From Rotaria socialis (Eukaryota; Rotifera; Eurotatoria; Philodinida; Philodinidae): DNA of 64,000 nucleotides. The translations under genes were made by a program, and so were the position numbers. Below the pieces are notes generated by a model. It saw only the letters and a program-made list of their open reading frames with translations. It did no database searches and was not told the DNA's origin. The stretch covers positions 132,935-196,934 of the forward strand of contig CAJNYU010004201.1 of NCBI GenBank assembly GCA_905331475.1. Reading direction: 5' to 3'. Each line of letters begins with the position of its first letter. Within the stretch, counting starts at the first letter, position 1. Shown here piece after piece: positions 58,302-64,000 of the stretch.

Positions 58302-61300
58302 TAATCAGAGCCATTTCTAGCATGGAAAGAGACTATCAGAAAACTATTGATTCGCTCATACTTGTCAATCAATGATACAAGCAGAAAATAGAAGGAAAAA
58401 AAAGAAAATGCCATTAATATTATATTATATAATAAGTTGAGCATATTTTAAACTATGCCGCGTAATTACAACACATCAGAGAATTATGTAAAATAATGTT
58501 CCTTTCTATTTGATGCGAAATATGTTCATGGGAGTCTCTATAAAATAAAGGGCATAGATAAAAGAGTTGCAATGCAAGAAGAAAACTCTTTCAAAAAGCT
58601 TATAGTTTAAGAGAGAGTCCATGACTCCATCGAGAAACCGAAGCACTCGATAAAATTTAGATTTTTTATTTGATATTTCCATCTTGTTCAGCATCATTTA
58701 AAACCTATAAATCCAAATTTTTACTTCATTTGGTGGAGCACGTGAAAAGTTAAATCGATTGTACTGTCGAGGACTACCAATATTTTTTGAAAAAAAAGAT
58801 CAAAAATGATCAGTGTAAAGTTGAAATATTTTAGCCGGCAGAAGATTAATGAAATTTTTAGTGTAATATACCAAAAGTTAGAGGGCGAAAAGCTGAACAA
58901 AATGGTATATTACATATTATTTTTCTATGAGCAAAACTCATTTTATTGGTAAAATACTATCGATGACTGGCTATTTTTCGAGTAAAAATATGTGAATTTT
59001 TTCCATTGTTTCGTTTACCATCCAGCCATTAAATGCGGGCCCAGAGATGTTTTTGTCTTATATCGTGGAGATTTTTCTCCTCTACAAAATTTCGATCATT
59101 TTTTTCAACTTTGTTTCTCGAAAATCAACATTGACGATTTTTTTACCTGGGGTACCCCACAGGTATCATCGAAAAAAAAGATTTGTTTTATCACGAGCCA
59201 AAGCCAGATGTAATTGTATATTTAAGCCTACTGATTTCGAATATCGTAATTAGACGTGTCAAAATTACTTTGCTTTCGAAGTAGCCGAGACCACTCGGTG
59301 GACACTATTTTTCATTGTTGGGACTGTTATACAATAGCATTTGTTTATAAATTAAGTAGAAAATGTATTTACTGTCCGAAAATCTTGAGTTCTTCACGAC
59401 TCTGAACCTTTCACTCCGGAAAATGAACCCTTTAGAAAAAAAGAGATAACGATTCGGTAGTAAAAATTGACCTCTTTTTTAATGTATCATTTTTTTCCTT
59501 AATAGTTTCTTACGAAGCGAGCCTTGCCACAACGTCAAATTTTGATCGTAAGCGTAGTTTTTCAAGCCCTATCGACTGAAGGCAGCAAAAGTAATAGAAA
59601 AGTTGTGTAACTGGGTGAAAAGTTAAGAATAATAATAGTTTCTATAAAATTGCTGTAGGTGACCAGAGCTACGATTATATATGAGATCTTGAAGTCAACT
59701 GATGTGTAGCCCATCTTGCAAAGCTTATCAACTGTGCATACAATAAAAAATTTATGGATATCTGCTCTTTCTTTCGATTTCAAAATTTATGTGAAATTTC
59801 ACCTCCTTGCAACGACTCATACATCTTGTGAAGTGAATTTGTGAGTCGAAAGAAAGAGCGGAGATGCATAGTTTTTTTTACGGTGTGTACAGTTCATTAA
59901 GCTGTAAAAGATGGATTATATATCAGTTGATTTTATGATCTTATATATTTTAGTGGCGGTGGTCCCCTGCTGCAATTTGATAGAAATTAATCGTGTTCTT
60001 AATTTTTCATCCTGTTGCACAATTTTTCTGTTCTTTTTGAGATCTCCAGTCGATAGAGCTTAAAAACCTGCACTTATGATCAAAATTTGATGTTGTGGCA
60101 GACTTTCTTCATTCTCAAGGTAGACAAATATGGTGAGAAGGGGTTAAATTTTGTCCAGGAATCCCTACTTTTTTCCATAAGTTACATTTTTTCGGTGTAA
60201 AAAGTTGAGATTCGTAGAGAACTCAAAATTATCAGCTAGCGGAAATCATTTTGCACTAAAGTTTATCGTTTCATTATTCTATGAGGGCCCAAACAATGAA
60301 AAATAGGGTCAAACCAGTGGTTCAGACTTTATAAGGAATAAAGGAATTTTTGGAGCTCTTATTGTGATATTCGTAATCAGTAGGCTTAAATATACAATTA
60401 CATCTGGCTTTGGCTCGTGATAAAACAAATCTTTTTTTTCGATGATACCTGTGGGGTACCCCAGGTAAAAAAATCGTCAATGTTGATTTTCGAGAAACAA
60501 AGTTGAAAAAAATGATCGAAATTTTGTAGAGGAGAAAAATCTCCACGATATAAGACAAAAACATCTCTGGGCCCGCATTTAATGGCTGGATGGTAAACGA
60601 AACAATGGAAAAAATTCACATATTTTTACTCGAAAAATAGCCAGTCATCGATAGTATTTTACCAATAAAATGAGTTTTGCTCATAGAAAAATAATATGTA
60701 ATATACCATTTTGTTCAGCTTTTCGCCCTCTAACTTTTGGTATATTACACTAAAAATTTCATTAATCTTCTGCCGGCTAAAATATTTCAACTTTACACTG
60801 ATCATTTTTGATCTTTTTTTTCAAAAAATATTGGTAGTCCTCGACAGTACAATCGATTTAACTTTTCACGTGCTCCACCAAATGAAGTAAAAATTTGGAT
60901 TTATAGGTTTTAAATGATGCTGAACAAGATGGAAATATCAAATAAAAAATCTAAATTTTATCGAGTGCTTCGGTTTCTCGATGGAGTCATGGACTCTCTC
61001 TTAAACTATAAGCTTTTTGAAAGAGTTTTCTTCTTGCATTGCAACTCTTTTATCTATGCCCTTTATTTTATAGAGACTCCCATGAACATATTTCGCATCA
61101 AATAGAAAGGAACATTATTTTACATAATTCTCTGATGTGTTGTAATTACGCGGCATAGTTTAAAATATGCTCAACTTATTATATAATATAATATTAATGG
61201 CATTTTCTTTTTTTTCCTTCTATTTTCTGCTTGTATCATTGATTGACAAGTATGAGCGAATCAATAGTTTTCTGATAGTCTCTTTCCATGCTAGAAATGG

Positions 61301-61588
61301 CTCTGATTAACATAAATAAATGTGGAAACTTCGGATTTTATCCGAAAGCTATGTGTACTGCAAAAAGTACATGGGACATATGAGTCATTCTAGAATGTCT
61401 GAACACCAAAATTACCGTGAGAAATTAAGCACTTTGGTTTCTGGATGCAGTTTTTGTGCATTTTGAGACCGTTTTCAGGCGATGTTTCGTTAGAAAGCTA
61501 CGATTTAGTTCAAAACTAGTATCAGATTCGGAATCAGCGTTAAAAACTGAGTCGATTTATATATGTTGTGAATAATTCTGAGAAAAAA
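58023..61588. repeat. Palindrome of about 3.6 kb (arms about 1.8 kb, centre near 59805)
   Basis: 58023-59248 and 60362-61588 are reverse complements with almost no mismatch. Identical short reading frames occur on opposite strands at 58506-58697/60914-61105 and 58992-59213/60398-60619. The inner part (59249-60361) is also an inverted repeat but strongly diverged, for example GCCACAACGTCAAATTTTGATCG near 59525 against the complement of CGATCAAAATTTGATGTTGTGGC-like sequence near 60090. No transposase or reverse transcriptase frame is seen. The right end is a single N. Confidence 0.85.
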
Positions 61589-61850
61589 NCACTAAAAATT
61601 TCATTAATCTTCTGTCGGCTAAAATAATTTCAACCTTAGACCGATCATTTTTGATCTTGTTCTTCGAAAAATATTGGTCGTCCTGGACAGTTAAATCGAT
61701 TTAACTTTTCACGTGCTCCACAAAATGAAGTAAAAATTTGGATTTATAGGTTTTAAATGATGCTGAACAAGATGGAAATATCAAATAAAAAATCTAAATT
61801 TTATCGAGTGCTTCGGTAGATGGTATGATCCTCGATAGTCTCATGAACTT
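61589..61850 (+). repeat. Third, diverged copy of part of the palindrome arm
   Basis: From the N to about 61820 the sequence parallels 60750-60980 (CACTAAAAATTTCATTAATC, ATTTAACTTTTCACGTGCTCCA, ATGATGCTGAACAAGATGGAAA) with more mismatches than the two arms show between themselves. The resemblance ends after CGAGTGCTTCGGTAGATGG. Confidence 0.75.
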
Positions 61851-62872
61851 TCTCTTAAGCAGAAGTACCTAGAATGTGACACCATAAGAAACAAATGATT
61901 AGAAGAAAAGCAACGATTGTTTGCTTCAATAGTTTTCATTGACATATTGAATATGAATGTTAAAGTGTAGAAATTAATAGGTTCACCTGACTATTAACAA
62001 TATAAACATAGTTTATACGCAATCACATCATGTACTAGTATAAAAGGTTCAAGCTATTAAATCGACTTGCTTTACATAAAATTGAGCACTATAGAATCGA
62101 AAATATAAGGTCAACTCTATGAATTATTTTCGATCAACAATAAAATACAGGAAAAACTCCGTAGAAGCAAAATATATTCAGCATAAGTTTTAATTTAATT
62201 TTCATGGCACTATAATTCAACTGAACAATCGAAGTTTCCATTAGGGATCAAAAAGGGCAGGGTAGAGCTCAAACAGTAAAACAAATTAAATAATAAACGC
62301 AACAGTTAAAATGTTACATTATATCTGCTTGTTCCTATTTGTTAGTTTGGAAATATGAGAAGTAAAATAGAATGTTTATAAATGTTTGATCAATTTAAGC
62401 TGCTTTTTATTCTGCTCAAGAATATTTAGTGTCAATACGTCACTAAAAATAAAATCTTAAAGGTAAATATGTCTGAAGGATTGAAGAAATCAAAATTTTT
62501 TACCCAGAGTTATCGAAAAATCTCTTATTTCGCAAGCAACAACATGTTTTGCAGAAGTATTCTTTTTTAGAGTTGCAGTGATACAAAGCATATTTTCATT
62601 TGATAATCAAATGAGCACTCAGTAGATGAAAGAATTCTCTCCTGAACTATTGTAATACGAATCAAGAAAAATAATACCAGCTTCTAATTAAAGATTCTAT
62701 CAGAACATGATTTCTTCTATCAAATAAAGCAGTAGCTATTTCATTAATCAGTCTGTATAGTTTCTATAGTAGCGGTTTTAATTAAAGTATACATTCATAT
62801 GACACAGCATAGCCGGCAGATGTTGATCTTCGTTCGATAATTAACCGAATCACAGTTCAACATTTTCATTTA
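61851..62872. other. Gene-free region upstream of TAF4
   Basis: No coding frame. The end should include the TAF4 promoter and 5' UTR; no TATA box was identified with confidence. Confidence 0.35.
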
Positions 62873-64000
62873 ATGGAGACTAAAAATCATCTTGAAATTA
62901 TATCTAAATTGCGACAACGTCTTTTACGTCTTATTAAACTGGGCGAACCAAATCAATTACATGCAACAACACCAACAAATAACGATCATAATACTAGACC
63001 ACCGGTTGATTTAACAGCAAATGTTGAAGAATATGTTCGATGTCTTTTCAATACATCATGTTCCTTAGAAAAATTTATTCAAAACGTACAGTTGACATTA
63101 AATGTTACCATTAAAAGTAGTTTAAGTCTTTTTCTTGTTGAAACAATTCCACTTGCACATCAATATTTACAACAACACCAATATGATTCACTTTCATGGG
63201 ATACATTTAAAACGATTCCATTACAAGCATCATATTCTGTAGGATTTTCTCATCGAATTTAATAAATATTCATTTTCTATGCGTAGACTATGAACTCTAA
63301 TACATCTCATCAGTCGACAAATATGACTCAATTGCCATCGTTTCAACAAGCTCGTTTTCGCCTGCCACAGTCATATCCACAATTAATTGATCTTACTTCA
63401 TCATTGCCAAGTCGATATACACCAGCACAAACATTTATAACACCTAACATGCGAGCAGATGCTAATTCTTATGAACAAAAATTAATTTATCGATTTGCTC
63501 GACAGAATTTTTATTTAAATCCATGTGGTGAAAAGTTATTTTTACAAACATTATATACATTTCTTAAACATATCATTCGACGTCTTCGTTTCTTTACTCA
63601 ACATCGTAGTGATACAAGATTCTTAAATTCAAATGCCTACGAAATGACAAGTAATACACGCGAACAAATACGTTTTCTAATCGAATTAAATAAAATACAA
63701 AATGGTGAAGCAAATAATAATCTCAATATGAGCATATTTCAACGAAAACCAGAAATGCTAAATATAATTGAAGAAGATTTAAAAGGAACACGAACACGTG
63801 AATATCGAACATCTATTATTGAACAATTGCGACAAAAAGAAGCCGATGAAACCGCATGTCTTGTCTTACGTGACACTCGTCTGAAAAGAAAAAAATTAAC
63901 AGATAACAATCCAAATATGACGCCAATAAGAATTCTTCGAGCAAGTTTACAAGAATTGATTGCTGTTATGGAAAGTGAACCTGTTTTAAAACGATCGAAA
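62873..64000 (+). CDS. TAF4: TAF4-like TFIID subunit, 3' end off window
   Basis: Exon 1 (62873-63238) and exon 2 (63287 to beyond 64000), joined in phase 0 across a 48-bp GT-AG intron. The N-terminal 120 residues form a TAFH/NHR1-like helical domain (HLEIISKLRQRLLRLIKLGE; VEEYVRCLFNTSCSLEKFIQ; LSLFLVETIPLAHQYLQQHQ). After a Gln/Pro linker, the TAF4 C-terminal region appears: EKLFLQTLYTFLKHIIRRLR, FFTQHRSD, TREQIRFLIELNKIQNGE, and the basic stretch EQLRQKEADETACLVLRDTR followed by KRKKL. In TAF4 this region holds the histone-fold segment that pairs with TAF12 in the core of TFIID. The reading frame is open to the last base, so the C-terminus lies outside. The protein is shorter in the linker than vertebrate TAF4. 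Confidence 0.82.

Noticed and set aside
58506..61105. Identical 63- and 73-aa frames on opposite strands as real genes
   Set aside because: They are identical only because they lie in the two arms of a palindrome. Composition is not protein-like and there is no start context or homologue.

Overview
This is a eukaryotic, AT-rich, animal-type window. The best guess for the organism is a bdelloid rotifer (Adineta/Rotaria type). Reasons: compact multi-exon metazoan genes with many 45-80 bp GT-AG introns; a TGTGGG-type telomere-like tract; F-box-like/LRR proteins of the kind I recall as amplified in bdelloids; a fungal-looking PTR2 peptide transporter; and many foldback elements. The lineage is inference; no rRNA or mitochondrial marker is present. 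One 819-base N gap (17092-17910) and three single-N joins (47486, 51059, 61589) show this is an assembled scaffold.

Layout. 1-547 (minus): 3' part of a Tra2-like splicing factor. About 0.89-1.39 kb: telomere-like tract and a decayed secreted-protein fragment. 2.9-5.0 kb: fascin-like beta-trefoil protein with a 10-nt first coding exon. 5.5-13.7 kb: a plus-strand cluster of SMARCD/BAF60, PIGQ, a PSTALRE CDK and a disordered basic protein; PIGQ and CDK are only 40 bp apart and look like an operon. 13.7-19.7 kb: gene-poor, with a large terminal-inverted-repeat element around the N gap. 19.7-21.5 kb: PTR2-like transporter. 21.5-25.3 kb: gene-poor with a G-rich foldback element. 25.3-27.7 kb: CDC25. 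28.3-29.1 kb: secreted protein with an in-frame stop. 29.4-37.3 kb: 20-exon BLTP3/UHRF1BP1 lipid-transfer protein with an intronic inverted-repeat element. 38.1-38.9 kb (minus): ApoD-like lipocalin. 42.3-44.1 kb: single-exon GT61-type glycosyltransferase. 44.1-50.5 kb: gene-poor. 50.6-51.5 kb: a small coiled-coil gene duplicated across a single N. 51.7-54.1 kb (minus): F-box/LRR protein. 56.0-56.4 kb: small unknown protein. 56.9-57.7 kb (minus): broken F-box relative. 58.0-61.6 kb: a palindrome of about 3.6 kb. 62.9 kb to the end: TAF4, running off the window.

The genes are mostly housekeeping: chromatin (SMARCD), transcription (TAF4), splicing (Tra2), GPI anchor synthesis (PIGQ), cell cycle (CDK and its activating phosphatase family CDC25) and lipid transfer. 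No pathway cluster is evident beyond the PIGQ-CDK pair. The least ordinary content is structural. Several elements are built from an iterated short self-complementary word (ACGGCCGT, TTAATATTAA, TTTAAAGTT, GGCCCGAA). Several genes also have an acceptor-like AG directly before the ATG, suggesting spliced-leader trans-splicing. All exon joins below were made by eye from reading frame, splice consensus and recalled protein families, with arithmetic phase checks.
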